Source of the DNA: Parachlorella kessleri
Lineage: Eukaryota; Chlorophyta; Trebouxiophyceae; Chlorellales; Chlorellaceae
DNA length: 61,882 nucleotides
Direction: 5' to 3'
Assembly (NCBI GenBank): GCA_001598975.1
Contig: BBXU01002250.1
Location: forward strand, 1 to 61,882
A program made the translations under genes and the position numbers. The notes under the pieces were generated by a model. The model saw only the letters and a program-made list of their open reading frames with translations. It did no database searches and was not told the origin of the DNA. Below are positions 10,701 to 22,252 of this stretch, in pieces. The stretch's first letter is position 1. Every line of letters begins with the position of its first letter.

Positions 10701-13445
10701 CAAAGCTAGCCAGCAGTACATGTACCCCTCAAACTTCCCAACCTGGCTCCAGTCCTCGCTGTCTCCTTCCTGGATGCTATGCCATCCTCCCAGGGCGCGG
10801 CACCTACCCGGGGGGCCCTGTATGAGCACCACCTGCGAGCCGCCCAGCCCCGCGGTGACCGCCGCCATCTGCGACGCATTGTAGGTGGCGCGCATGGCCG
10901 CCTCCATGCGGGGCGGCGCCACCAGGTCGCCCTTGGCCAGCGACTGGATGGGCTTCTCTCAGGAAAGTAAGGGAAAAGAGGCGGGGGTGTGAGGTACTGG
11001 GTGTACACATGTGTGGGTGGGTGGGGTGCTAGACGGTGGCGGGTGGTGGTGGGTGGTGCTCCACGGACGGGCGGGGCACGTCTTTGGAGTAGGGTCAACG
11101 ATCACAGTCACACCCAGCAAAGGCGCAGGCACATGGCGGCCGTGGGGCTCGCTGCAAGGCTCACCTTGGCCGTGAGAAGTACCTCCCGCTCGCTGCGAGG
11201 CTCACCTTGGCCGTGAGCGGTACCTTGGCTGTCAGCAGTACCTCCCGCTCGCTGCGAGGCTCACCTTGGCCGTGAGCGGTACCTTGGCTGTCAGCAGTAC
11301 CTCCCGCTCGCTGCGAGGCTCACCTTGGCCGTGAGCGGTACCTTGGCTGTCAGCAGTACCTCCCGCTCGCTGCGAGGCTCACCTTGGCTGTGAGCAGTAC
11401 CTCCCGCAGCGACATGTGCGCGACGCAGTGCACCGCGGCCCACTCGCGCAGGATGGTGGACATGTTGGCCAGCCGCAGGACCCACCAGCCGGAGGCGGGG
11501 GTGCACAGCGCCTGCCGCATGACGCGCACGCTGCGAGGGTGGCAGGAGGGTGCAGCATTGCGCGGAAGCTGGAGTTTACCTTACATCTGGCCAGTCATGC
11601 CGAGCTTGCTAAAAGTGACAAGTATTCAGGAGCGACACACCACAGCAGCAGCTGTTTACGCTGGCTGAGCAATGCAGGGCCTTCACCAAATACACCACGC
11701 CACGTGGCCGTCACACATAAGTTGCAAAGAAGAATGTCTGGGATCACCATACAAAACCAAGAAGGCTGCGTCCCAAACGCAGTAAGCTCCACATGTGGCA
11801 CATCGGCACACTGCAGGCGAGTGCGCCTGCGGTTGATACCCATGAAAGGAATCCAATGCATGCTTCACTAGCAATCTTGCCTGCCCCGCCCTCAGGTGAC
11901 TTCCTAGCCAGCACATCCCCACCCCCTCTCGACGCGCCGGCCAGCGTGGTGTTGTTACAGCAGACCAAGCTTTAGAATGGGGTTCCTCACCGCGCCTCCC
12001 CCTTGGAGTTGCCCGCCTGTGAGGCATCTGTTAGCAGGAACCGAACCCGCACGCTCTGCTCCCCTTCCCGCCCCTCCACACACCCCAGCGCTTGCGCCGC
12101 TGCATTGTACCCGTCAAGGTCCTGCATAGGACCGTGCATGGCCCCAAGATAGCCGCAGCAAACAAGGCAGGAGGCTGCTGCTCAAGCATGGGCTGCAAGC
12201 GTGGCAGGTGGACATTACTAGGATGTATTAGGGGCCAGGCTGTCATTGGGTGGCACCAGACGCGACACCTCTCGAAATCCCATCCCGGGTGATGGTAGCA
12301 TATCCAAACCCATGCAAGTCGAACTTTAGAGAGCACCAAACATGGTGCGGTGATTCTAGCACTGTGAGCTCTTGCAGCATACCGGCAGTGCCCAACCAGA
12401 TCCCATTAACCATCCAAGGACTCACATCTGGATTGTCCTTTGAGATCATCAACACGTCATTGTCTGCAAAGGTGGCGCTTACACCCGCTGGCAGGGTGAG
12501 CCGCACTATCAGCGAGCCGTCCGGCCGTGACTCGTGCTGCACGACGTACAGCGGCCCAAGTCTCTGGAAGGCTCTGCACCGCTCTTGCCCAGTCTCAAAC
12601 CCTCAACAATGCCATGGCTATTTCGTGGGTGCACGGACGCAGCGCCAGTGGTGGAATGAGAGCTCCCGAGCAGCATAGAGAGGCTCTGCTATGCTATAAC
12701 GTTTTCACACTCGCACTTCACAACCATCAACACAACTCTGCAGTGTGAAACTCACGCTTGCCACCACCGCTGCATGGGCTGTGGCTGACCCCTCCTCCTC
12801 CTGCCCCCGGACCAGCTGGGCGGCACACTCCTCCAGCAGGAGCGGCTCAAAGATGCGGATATACTCCTGCATGGTGCAGGAACTCACTCCAAGGGCTGAG
12901 AGGTCCTCGGAAGCACTGTAAGTGCTAGTGGTAGATGAACATATGCAGCAGGCCAGAGCATGCCAGAAGGGAGCACCCCAGCCGTTAAACAGGTGCCCCA
13001 AGGCAGCCAGCCATAGGCAAGTGCCCTCAACCTCTGAAGAGCATACGCCCCGCTGCTCCATGCTATCATTGAAGAAGTAGTCTTCTTGCCTTCCACCATG
13101 CACAGCATGAATGTAACACACGAACCCAGGCAAAACTCAGAGCATAACTGCAACCTAGCGCTGTCTGTCTGGTCATAGCTATGTCCTTCTGTTCGAACTG
13201 CCTGCCACCATCAACAAACATCCGGCTTGCAAGGAGCATGGCTGTAGCTCACGCTTGCCTACCAAGGTGTCACACAGGCTCCACATGCGGGCGACCCTCC
13301 ACCTCACCTCGGGGGTGGAGAAGTGCTTGGGTATTGTTGGAAGGTGAGCGATGGGCCCTTCCCCCTGCGCCAGCTTGCTCTCTATGTCCCAGTAGTCCCA
13401 GGAGAGTATGATGCCCATCAGCTGTGAGGCATACTGCGTCTCCAT
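4705..13445 (-). CDS. SEN1: SEN1/senataxin-type superfamily 1 RNA/DNA helicase (MAA3-like)
   Basis: Eighteen phase-consistent exons encode 800 residues: 13308-13445, 12756-12866, 12426-12563, 11991-12016, 11383-11530, 10808-10955, 10304-10511, 9820-9931, 9403-9594, 8826-8981, 8158-8328, 7612-7779, 7146-7289, 6580-6666, 6044-6153, 5613-5697, 5254-5343, 4705-4875. The N terminus has the family's [10 protein letters not shown] and [18 protein letters not shown] segments. Helicase motifs in order: Walker A GPPGTGKT (Lys about 240, codon split by an intron), [15 protein letters not shown], Walker [10 protein letters not shown] (about 451-459), [23 protein letters not shown] (about 518-526), [31 protein letters not shown]. 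The tail is acidic, then basic (GKRARVT). Family members resolve R-loops and act in transcription termination in the nucleus. The size matches the plant MAA3 class rather than 2,600-residue senataxin. A 26-base micro-exon (11991-12016) encodes AGNSKGEA. Two introns carry exon-edge duplications. Confidence 0.9.
8301..8575 (-). repeat. Exon-start duplication with acceptor site in a SEN1 intron
   Basis: The start of the SEN1 exon at 8328 and its acceptor (GCTGCAG|GCTGTGGAG) recur 95 bases upstream in the intron, with the copied acceptor at 8423. The copy keeps about 40 bases at near identity, encoding [11 protein letters not shown], then diverges. A third, more decayed copy lies at about 8508-8575. 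The 95-base offset is not a multiple of three, so use of the copied acceptor would shift the frame. Confidence 0.75.
11160..11404 (-). repeat. 59-bp tandem array carrying the SEN1 exon-5 splice donor
   Basis: The sequence CTCACCTTGG recurs at 11160, 11201, 11260, 11319 and 11378, a strict 59-base period with one short 41-base unit at the far end. Read on the - strand, each full unit repeats the last 21 bases of SEN1 exon 5 (encoding EVLLTAK) and the donor GCCAAG|GTGAGC, plus an extra AAG|GTACCG about 18 bases before it. The donor at 11378-11383 is the one that joins in frame to the next exon. Reading past it meets a stop within 12 codons. Confidence 0.9.
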
Positions 13446-14259
13446 GGCCGGCTGGGTGCTAACCAAGTGGGCTGGCTAGTTGATCCGGTGGCTGACTGTT
13501 TCAGGCTTCAAGGATATTGGGCTGAGAGAGCTGTGCTGGACAGCATTCCTGGCAAGGGCAGGTGCTGCCTGCTGGTGTTGCTGTCCCAGTGCAGCCGGCA
13601 GCAGAGCTGCGCGGGCTACGCGCAGTTCCTCCTTCAGTGAGACCCAAGGGCTTATTGGGTAGAAAAGCAGTGCCCGTCCTAAGCAGCAACTGCTAGGAAG
13701 AACAGTGAAGCCGCGCGAGTCGGCTGGGAGACAGTGGCTTCTACTGCTTGCTCAGTCGATGCTCCCTTTGCGTTGTTATCTGCAAGGTCACAGTAAGGTA
13801 CTATGTTCCACTCGCCAAAGGGTGCACCCTGGGGTTACACGGGCCATGTTGCGGCATGCGGCCATGTAGTCCTTGCTGGCCTGCAAGTGCCCCCAGTGAC
13901 TACCTGTACGCAGCTACTGCATAGCAGAGACGTAGGCTAGCGTGCTACTGGAGTAGTGCCTCACACCTTGCCTTGGCTTGCCATCATGTGCAACAAAGAA
14001 AGCTCATATCAGGGAGGCACTCGCCTTGGAATATCTGTCGAAGGCACAGACAATGCATCGGGTGTTCCACTGGGACAGCTAGCAGGATTGCCGACCTACG
14101 CAATGCACTGCCTGCTTGGCCTGCTGGCTCGAGCTGGTGAAGGCATTTGCTTAGGAAGGCATGTTGGGCCAGTGATTTGCCTCTGAAGATTCGTTCATCA
14201 ACCAAGCCTAGATAAGTTCGTCGTGAACTCCTGTCGGCGTACCCTTCACATTCTGCACC
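13446..14259. other. Divergent intergenic region SEN1 / GAR1
   Basis: About 800 bases between the start codons of SEN1 (-) and GAR1 (+), presumably carrying both promoters. I see no TATA box at a convincing position and no further gene. Confidence 0.5.
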
Positions 14260-16625
14260 ATGCGCCCGCCTCGTGGCAGGGGCGGGTTTGGCAGAGGTGC
14301 GGATACCCAGGATTACCTGACTCTTTCGACGCTTTGGGGCGTCGCACTGGCATGCATGCCGAGACACCTTCCATCGGTCGCCACCAGCGAGCTAAGGCTA
14401 GATTAGTGTTTGGTCGCAGGGGATAGGGGCAGAGGAGGTCGCGGTGGCGGCTTTGGCGGCAGGGGCTTTGGTGGGAGAGGGGGCTATGACCAAGGCCCAC
14501 CTGCAGGTTGGTCAGCCAGGAGCGGAAAGCTGTGTTGGCTGTGCAGTACGGAGGCAGGGGATCAACCAAGGAGGCAGGGCGGCCTCTCCTATGAGCAGCC
14601 TCTTATCTTGCTCCAAAGCAGCGTGGGAGTTGTTGATATTGTGATGGAGATGTGAAGCAACCAACAGGGAGCAACCAGCAAGGAGCCCCGCGGATATTGT
14701 TCTCTTGGTGCGTGCAGAGGTGGTTGAGGCGGGGACCTTCATGCACCCCTGCGAAGGGGAGGCCGTCTGCAAGCTAACGAATTCCATGGTGCGATATATT
14801 GGCCTGAGGGTTGCAGCATATGGGTCTTGTGGAGAGAGGCTGGGCAGGGCAGCGCAAGGGTTGTAGCGATGCATGGAGGGCAGGCAGGATGTGGAAAGGT
14901 TAACAGGGTGGTATGCATTTAATTTGTTACGGTCTGTTAGGGTGTTAAGTGAGGGTGGTGGCAAGTGTGGAAGCAAGTATGGTGGTCGACCTAGATGCGG
15001 CTTGGGCTCGATGGCTGGTCTTAAGAGCGCCTGACATATAGGCAGCACCTGCTGCTGTGGTGTCTGTATATCCCCCCTGCGTGAGGAACACTGCCTTGGA
15101 ACAGCATCGGGCTGATTGACTGGGAGTCTCCCTTCGACAATACCTAGACACCTAGACAGAGACTATTAGCTGTGGCGCAAGCTTCCTGAGTATCGGCTGC
15201 TTTCCCGGCGTCGGCAGGATCTGGGAGGCCAGCCAATGCTTGGTTTGGGAGCATGCGTTTGCTAAGCTGTGTGTATGTGTGAGTCTGTGTGTGAGCTGCT
15301 GCAGATCCCCTACTTCAATGCGCCCATCTTCCTTGAGAACAAGACACAAGTGGGCAAGGTGGAGGAGATCCTTGGGCAGGTTAATAGCGTGGTGAGTGTC
15401 TCTCAAACTGCGCTTACGGATATGGCTCAGCAATGGGCGGTGCCCAGGAGTTTGCTTGGCTGCCTGGGCGTGCTGTGGTGCCTCCTGCAAGTGCTGCATG
15501 GCTGCCCTGGTAACCCAGGGTCGATGCTGCTGAGTCAGCCGAGGAGGAAGGAAGCCCATAAGCGCTTGCATGCGCGCCGTGCCGACGCTATTGTGGCGCA
15601 GCAGATTCGTGGCCGGCATGTCGGGCCCAGCAGGTCTATAGACCATGATTCCAAACCCGGGGGTGTAAACCCTTCTTGTGTTGCTGCTGCAGATGTTCAC
15701 GGTGAAGATGTCTGAGGGAGTGCTGGCCACGTCCTATGGCAAGGGCGACAAATTCTTCATCGACCCACAGAAGCTGCTACCCTTGGACCGCTTCCTGCCC
15801 AGGCCCAAGGGTGCAGGCACCCCCGGCCGCGGAGGTAATGCATGGACTGCCGCAGCAGCTACCTCAGCAACCCTTGGATGGCCCTTCGCAGCACCACTGT
15901 CGCTGCCTGTTGTGCCGTGGTAGCAGAAAGGCATCACTTGGCATCGGACGTGCTGTAGGGACCATGCATTGCACGCTCTGTGCGTCAACCCAGTCCCTTC
16001 TGTGGACGGTGGGAGGTGTGCGTGGCAAGGGTTGATGAAAAGCTTGCACTTGCGGGGAGTTAAGTGGCACATGGTCACCGCGCCTCGCAGGTGGTCGTGG
16101 CGGGCGTGGCGGCGGCAGGGGCGGCGGGCGCGGTGGCAGCTTTGGCGGCAGGGGCGGATTTGGTGGTGGTCGGGGCGGCGGCGGGTTTGGCAGCAGGGGC
16201 GGCGGTGGCAGGGGTGGCGGTGAGTTGAAGTTTTGAAGAATGAAAAGCGCTTGTTGATTTCTTGTGTTGTGATATGAATGACCGGCTAGTGAGATAGCTG
16301 AAGTGTTATGGGTGACAACAGAGGCGTAACATACCAGTTGTGCAGTGTACGACCCTATGTTATGACATTACAGTGTGTAGGAGTCAGGCAGTTCACAGGA
16401 GCCAGCAAAGATCAAGTCTGGGGCTGCCGGGGTCGGCTATGAAGGGACGCTTTTATAGCTGACGGGGCCTCTTTCTAGTGATTTCGTCATCCCTCAGGCC
16501 TCAAGCTAGAGCGAACAGCTGTAGTGAGAATCTGGGTTTCATGCCAAGGCTGCTCTTGCTTTCTTGCAGGCGGCTTCCGTGGAGGCCGGGGCGGCGGTGG
16601 CTTCCGTGGTCGCGGCAGAGGGTAG
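14260..16625 (+). CDS. GAR1: H/ACA ribonucleoprotein complex subunit GAR1
   Basis: Seven phase-consistent exons encode 202 residues: 14260-14296, 14420-14506, 14718-14788, 15305-15391, 15693-15834, 16091-16219, 16570-16625. GAR1 is a core protein of nucleolar H/ACA snoRNPs, which direct rRNA pseudouridylation. The architecture is textbook: an N-terminal RGG-rich domain ([13 protein letters not shown]...), a central Gar1 fold with [59 protein letters not shown] and [18 protein letters not shown], then a C-terminal glycine/arginine domain (repeats of [12 protein letters not shown]) ending in TAG. The RGG parts are split over separate exons from the core, so splicing could vary RGG length. The start is the first ATG in frame with the RGG exon and lies next to the SEN1 divergent promoter. 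Confidence 0.93.
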
Positions 16626-17177
16626 CTTGAGCCAGAGCGAGTCATTTCTCGAGCGCAGCTCTCTGCTTGTCAGTATTGGGTGCAAGCCTGTGTCTCAGCA
16701 GGGCCACTTCATTGGCGCCCAGGCTTGTTGCGCCTGCCAATGACATGGGGCTAGTGGGGTGGAGCACGCTAGCACCGGGGCAAATGATGGTATTGTACAA
16801 ATGATGTGGAAAGGCAGGTAATCTGGTACTGAATGGCACGCTGCCTGTGTGGATGTGTCACTAGTGAGCGCTGCTAGCAGTTTATGGCCGGCTGCCATGT
16901 GCTGCCCGCAGGTCGCTCATTGGAGTATGCCTGGTGTGCTTAGAAAAGCGTGGTCTGCGTTTCATGTGTTGGAACCCTGTGTTGGGCTTCTTAACAGCTC
17001 TCGTACTGTACCCTTGCTGCTGTCGCTTGGTTCAGGCATGTTGCAGCCTGGAAGGTGTCGCTTTACGAAGCCTTGCGTGTTTTCCAGAAAGGCCCGGATG
17101 GCCTGAGCATTGGGGAAGGAAAGACTTGACCTATGCCATTCAGGCTGTCGGTTTCTGAGGCACAGGGTCCCTGTAAT

Positions 17178-17245
17178 TATTTGTTGAGGGTGGCAGGTAA
17201 TGCGAGCAGGGATGAGGTACTGGGATACTGGGCTGACAGGGCTGA
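17178..17245 (-). repeat. Dispersed repeat copy 1
   Basis: On the - strand it reads CCCTGTCAGCCCAGTA, then GTACCTC, GCATTACCTGCCACC and CTCAACAAA. This is the same order of blocks as in the copies at 17545 (opposite orientation) and 29335. The family is not identified. Confidence 0.65.
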
Positions 17246-17544
17246 ATGCAGAATGAGCTTGAGTCTTGCCTGAGTTTTGAGCCAGTAATTCTCTCCCCAA
17301 GATAAGCTTAGGCCACTATTCTCCAGGGAAGCACAACAGCTGCAGGGAAACCAGCTAGCCCCCAACGCAGACTCATCATACTTCACGCACCAACGACTGA
17401 TTACATGCAGACCTGCTGAATCTGACTCAGGCAGTCCCCAGAGCGTTAAGTATCCAGCCCTGTCAGCCCAATATATCTTTGGATTTCCTCTGTATGCCGT
17501 ACGTGGCGCCTGGCCTGCCATCAAAGACAATTACATAACTGCAG

Positions 17545-17735
17545 AGCATCCTGTCAGCCCAGTATATCCGTACCTCCTATCTGATCGCATTGCCTGTCAC
17601 CCTAACCCAATTACACACACCTCTCGCAGCACACAGCCTCAAACCATGAGGGCGCAGGCCACACTCATTCGCATTATGCATCCCGCCCTGTCAGTAAAGT
17701 TCATCTCTGACTCCCTGTTGGCACTACCTGCCACC
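17545..17735 (+). repeat. Dispersed repeat copy 2 (two modules)
   Basis: The first module (about 17545-17605) has CCTGTCAGCCCAGTATATCC, GTACCTCCT, and GATCGCATTGCCTGTCACC. The second (about 17679-17735) has CATCCCGCCCTGTCAGTA and CTCCCTGTTGGCACTACCTG. Both modules recur at 29320-29445. With copy 1 it forms an inverted pair about 300 bases apart. Confidence 0.7.
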
Positions 17736-18487
17736 CATACTAATCACAAAGACTGCCAAGTCTACACCCCTGTCTCTTGTCGTGTATTTTTGCAGTGCAG
17801 AAGTGGCATCACGAACCAAGGACTCTGGCGGGCATCCTACTCAGCGCCCCCAAAGCTTGGGTCCTTGCCCGAGGAATTGTCTTGGCCACAGCTTGGGTCC
17901 CGCCCTGGGGAAGCCTAGACTACTTGGCCCAAATCCACTGGGCTCGAAGAAGTGCCTGGCTTGGTTATGCAGCACACATTGTACGCCGTACAAGAGTCCA
18001 GCCATGGTAAAAAGGCTGGCCATCAGCAGGCTTTAACCTGCATACATGTGCAATCAACCAGTTCACCGCTTATGTACACTTAATAGAGCGAGCACCACCG
18101 GTGTCACGCCTCCGCTTTCACGCGACGACGCACGCACAGCCTAGAGAAATGCCTTACCTCCTTACAGGGCCCTAGGGCGCTCCGGGCACTCTGAAGGGCG
18201 CCGGCGCCTTTAAAGGGATTGCGAACAAGCAAATAGGAGACCAGCCCCAGTTTCAACTCCCAAAATGAAATTAACAATCAGCATCAACTACACAACAGGC
18301 GGAGGCTGTCTCGGGCGCTGCGCCTCGAGGTGGACGGAATGAGCCTACACTTGAGACTCGCACACCGACGCTCCTAAGTTACTGATTCTGAGCTCTTCAC
18401 AGCAGGGGAAGCAGTCAGGCTTGGAGAACTTTGCTGGTGGTCGCTTGTAGCGCACAGAAGAGACTGTCCTAGGAGGTACTATGTACA

Positions 18488-18560
18488 GGCCTTCATGCCG
18501 TTGTTGATGGTGGCAGGCATCGCGAACAGAGACGAGTTAGGGAAGACCTGTACTGACAGG
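18488..18560 (-). repeat. Dispersed repeat copy 3 (diverged)
   Basis: On the - strand it has CCTGTCAGTACAG, then a diverged middle, CTCTGTTCGCGATGCC and TGCCACCATCAAC, matching the repeat order with substitutions. Confidence 0.45.
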
Positions 18561-19108
18561 TCATCTGTCTACAGGGCGGACTGCAATCCGCTCTGGACCT
18601 CCATCACACTGACAGTTGGGCTCTATTGGGACGACTTGGAAGTACTCACTGCTAGTGTGGGTGGTCGGCATGTACATCAACCTACCAACCAGTGCTGCTG
18701 GGCATCAGATGTGGCTACTACCAGTGAGGCAAATGAACGAAAAAGACGTGCTGAATAGATCTAGCACCAGTAGCACCAGGCATGCCAGATAGGCTGCTGG
18801 AGGATATCCGGTTTCACAAGTGCTCTAGTGCTGATGATATGTGTCAACCTAGTCACGCTTCTTACCCCCCTTCTTGGTATACTTTTTAGTCATACGTCTT
18901 AGTCGTTCTTCCAGTTCCCCAACCCGGTGTCCCGCACATGCAGTCGTACCACAGATTCTCACAAACACCACGACAACGGCACGACTCCCAAAGCTAACAT
19001 GACGTTCGTGCCAAGGAGGAAGCCCGGAATAAAACTCGTCAACCTAGCGGAACATCGGGACCCTCTCAGTGTCCTTTGTCGGGCAGTACTCGGCACTGTA
19101 GGGCAATA

Positions 19109-21942
19109 CTACTGCGCTGTTTCGCCACCGGCCTTGCCCCCACTCCCGCCATCCATGCCCTCTACGGTGGGCAGGCTAGCCAGTGCTTCCAAGTCCACAT
19201 CATGGAGTGACACGATGCGCAGGCGGGCCACATCCTGCTCTGTGGCTCCAAAAATGTCGCGCAGGCTGACAGTCTCCGCGGCAGGAGACGAAAGGAGTGC
19301 AGCATAGTCCAGCAGGTACTGCAACTTGGAGAAGAGGGCCCTGCAAGGCCAGAGAGCACAGGTCGATGAGCACAGTGGCCAAACTCTGACCAAATGAATG
19401 AGGATATCTGTCACAGCTAGCTCTTGGAACAACTTCCAACAGTCCTCCCAGTCGGCCAAGGACATCCAAACAAATGTCTGGCTGCTTTTCGCCGCAGCTG
19501 GCACCCGCGCCAAACTGCTGCCTGACCCTTCCCGTCGCGTGGACTTCCATCTAAGATGTGTGGAGCACAACGAGCCCCATCACAAACCCATCACACTCCA
19601 ACCCGCTCCCGCATGCAGCAGCCAACCCACTACCCGCCATACCTTGTGGTGGCCTTGCGCTCGATGCCTGACTTTGTCATGCCCTCTGTCTCCAGCATCA
19701 CGTTGCCGTACTTGTCATAGATGCGCTCCGCACGCTCCTTCAGTGCCGCAGCAACCTGCTTGCGGGGCGGCACGACGGCAAGTTTGCTCACAGTCCAGCC
19801 AGGTGGGGAACCCGAGGTCGACCCATGCTTGCTGTGCGCCTTTACCTCGCAGATTTGTTTCAGTGGCGCAGTGTCTCAGCGGATAGACAATGCCCCGGCG
19901 GGGACAATGCCCTGGCTGGCACATGCACGCATGTACAAAGGTGACACTTGTCAGGTCTCACAGGCAAGGCCAAGCCCTGCTCCACCCCCGCGAGCCCCTG
20001 TCTCCCCCCGCCATGCCTCAGGACAGCCAAGCATGGCAGCATTGTGGGGTTGGAGACAAGAGCCTGACCCACGGGTCACTGACCTCCTCGTCTTTCAGGC
20101 CCAGTGCTGCCTTCAGTGCCACAAGATCATCCACGGCCTCCTGATCAAAGCTGCGCTCTCGTAGCAGGTACCTGCGCGGTATTGAAAAGCGGACTTAGCA
20201 CCATCCACTGCCATGTCAACCAGAGCACCGTCAGGCATAGACTCCTATGGGAAATCCCAAGCTTAGTGCCCACGCCTGGCACATCAGCAAAAGCACAGCC
20301 AAACAGCAGCACCCACTTGCTAGCCACGGGGAAGCAGCAGCTCCTCTCGAAGTGCATTGCGACGAGTTTTATAGTTCCAGGAACAACAGGAAGCACGCAG
20401 GTCAGTGGCTGCCAGTGGTGAGGTCACAGCCAATTTGTAAAAAGCCTTTAAGGGTGTCCCAGCCAACTCTCACCAGAGGTACTTGCGGAAGACCTCTGTG
20501 GCGGTAAAGCCTGTCTTGAACCGCAGGCGCCCCATGGCGGCGGACGTCAGCCCCGCCCGGTTGCCCGGCAGGAACTGACGGACCTCGTCAATTACAAGCT
20601 GCAATCGATGGAACACGCAGAGCAACATGTGAACTTCTCTAACAAGGTAGGAGAGGCGATGTAATTGTCAAGGACTCTGTTTACACAGGGACGTAAGGGG
20701 GTGTGCCAGCCGCAGATACATGGGAGGGCGTAGCATGCCAGCACTTGATGACTTGGCAGGCCCCGGAAGAGGAGGAGACAGACCAACGCCGTGCAAGGCA
20801 ATGCAGGCAGAGGCCTGCCATTGCCGCCTCAGCAGGAAACGCATGCCGCCCCATTGCATTGCTTTGCAGCAAGCCGCTGCCAAGCCTGGAAGTTCAAGGT
20901 TGCAAAGTCCTAAACCCTGCCACATCGAACCCCAGCCAAGCCGGGGACAGCGACCACATGCCCCACCTTGTTCTTGTTCACGTTGCGCTGCTTCTTGGCC
21001 TTGGGGTCCAGGTACTTAAGGGCCATGCGGCCCAGGGTGATGAGGAAGGTGACGCCCAAAAAACCCACCGCTGCATATGCGGCAACCGCCACGGCCGGGT
21101 TGCTGCGCAGTGCCTGCCGTGCTGCATCCAAGGGGCCCTGCAACAAGCTCGCTAGCAGTCCAATCTCATGCAGCCACCAGCCCGTCCACCTGCCTTTGAG
21201 CTATGCTGCAGCCTACTCTCTACCCCGGATAATGGGTTTCAAGATCGCCCTCAGGCCCTAGCTAGGCTGCTGGCAAACTTGTTCAGGCAAGCAGCGGCAG
21301 CAGCAAGAGCTCCCCGCAGGATCCTGCGATATCATCTTACGCCTGTCGGGTGCCACATGTACGCAGTACAACCCCTCTGCTGCCATGCATGCGTCCTACT
21401 TTCCCAATGCCTGGTCAAGCTTTGATGATCCAAGCCCTGCACTGCTCTTTAGGAGAGCACGGCTGGACAGCACGCACCGGGGCCGCAACAGAAACTTCTC
21501 GTGCTTGCGGGTGGGCGTTCGTAGCAGCTGCTGCCTCCAGCGTTTGCAAGGAGTACTCGGCCTCCTCTATCTGCTGTTGAGCTTCCTGCTGCTGCTCCGC
21601 TCGCGCCACTTGCAGCTCGTCCTGCGTGTCGTGGTGTCTACCAGCCTCACTCGTATCATGGTATGAGCCGCCCCCGCTGCTATGGCCACTGCTGCCGCTG
21701 CCACCGCTGTTGCTGCCGGAGAGGGCAGCCAGGGGCCGCAGAATTCTGCCGCCTCCCACAGTAGAGGTCACTGCAGCAGTAGCAGTTTGAGACTATAGGT
21801 CCCAGCCTGGGCAGGGGGGTGCTGGCCAAGGCAAGCTTAGCGGGCCTTTTTGCAGCAGGAGCCAACCTAGGGGGATACGTCTTCTCTGCAACTGCCGGCT
21901 CGACGGCCTTGCTGTTGACGGTGCCAACACTAGCGCTCCCAT
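19109..21942 (-). CDS. Putative plastid-targeted single-pass membrane protein, family unnamed
   Basis: Seven phase-consistent exons encode 365 residues: 21867-21942, 21478-21770, 20967-21137, 20474-20598, 20084-20171, 19643-19755, 19109-19340. The N terminus (MGALVLAPSTARPSSRQLQR) is rich in Ala, Ser and Arg without acidic residues, like a chloroplast transit peptide. A Gly/Ser linker and a Glu/Gln-rich helix (about residues 60-100, likely coiled coil) follow. One membrane segment lies at about 138-160 (AAYAAVGFLGVTFLITLGRM) with a basic flank (DPKAKKQR). The rest is a helical soluble domain with SAAMGRLRFKTGFTATEVFR, LVALKAALGLKDEEVAAALK, RIYDKYGNVMLETEGMTKSG and SLRDIFGATEQDVARLRIVS. I recognise no named domain; the helical part has the feel of a conserved plant plastid protein, but I cannot name it. 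It is transcribed divergently from WDR43. Confidence 0.72.
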
Positions 21943-22252
21943 GATACAATAAACTGTAATATTCCACTCTTTGGACCTTGGCGTCAATACTCCTCCCCAC
22001 AGCTTTCAGGGATAGAAATGAAGCATGGAATACAACAGAGGAACATACTCCATCCTTCCAGGTGGACGGGTAGTACCAGGTGAAGTACACCAGCGGGCGC
22101 TGGGGCTTTACGTTGCGATCATATACGCTGTTGAGTTACCAATTACACACGATTGGCTTTCCAACAGAAGTTGAGCACGGGGCTGCAGCACATGCATATG
22201 TGCATGTGCCATTAGTGAGCAGCTTTGTTTGGTATTGATAGTATTTTTCGAA
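21943..22252. promoter_or_regulatory. Divergent promoter region, plastid protein gene / WDR43
   Basis: Only 310 bases separate the two start codons, so both promoters and 5' leaders must share this stretch, or the leaders overlap. It is AT-richer than the flanking exons. No specific element was recognised. Confidence 0.5.

Larger units (their letters stand above)
16626..19108. other. Gene-poor intergenic stretch with dispersed repeats
   Basis: About 2.5 kb between GAR1 and the convergent plastid-protein gene. Apart from the 3' region of GAR1 (a TGTAA at 17172-17176) it holds three copies of a dispersed repeat, in both orientations. No frame shows a recognisable domain. Small open frames around 17646-18036 are not supported as genes. 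Confidence 0.55.

Noticed and set aside
10955..10957. Alternative SEN1 acceptor two bases upstream
   Set aside because: CTGAG|AG would break phase with the exon ending in GCCAAG. GAGAG|AAG keeps it.
11160..11404. Regularly spaced repeats considered as a CRISPR-like array
   Set aside because: The 59-base units are contiguous with no unique spacers, lie in a eukaryotic intron and derive from the adjacent exon end.
17646..18036. Small open frames on the + strand in the gene-poor region
   Set aside because: They overlap the dispersed repeat, are short and show no splice-consistent continuation.
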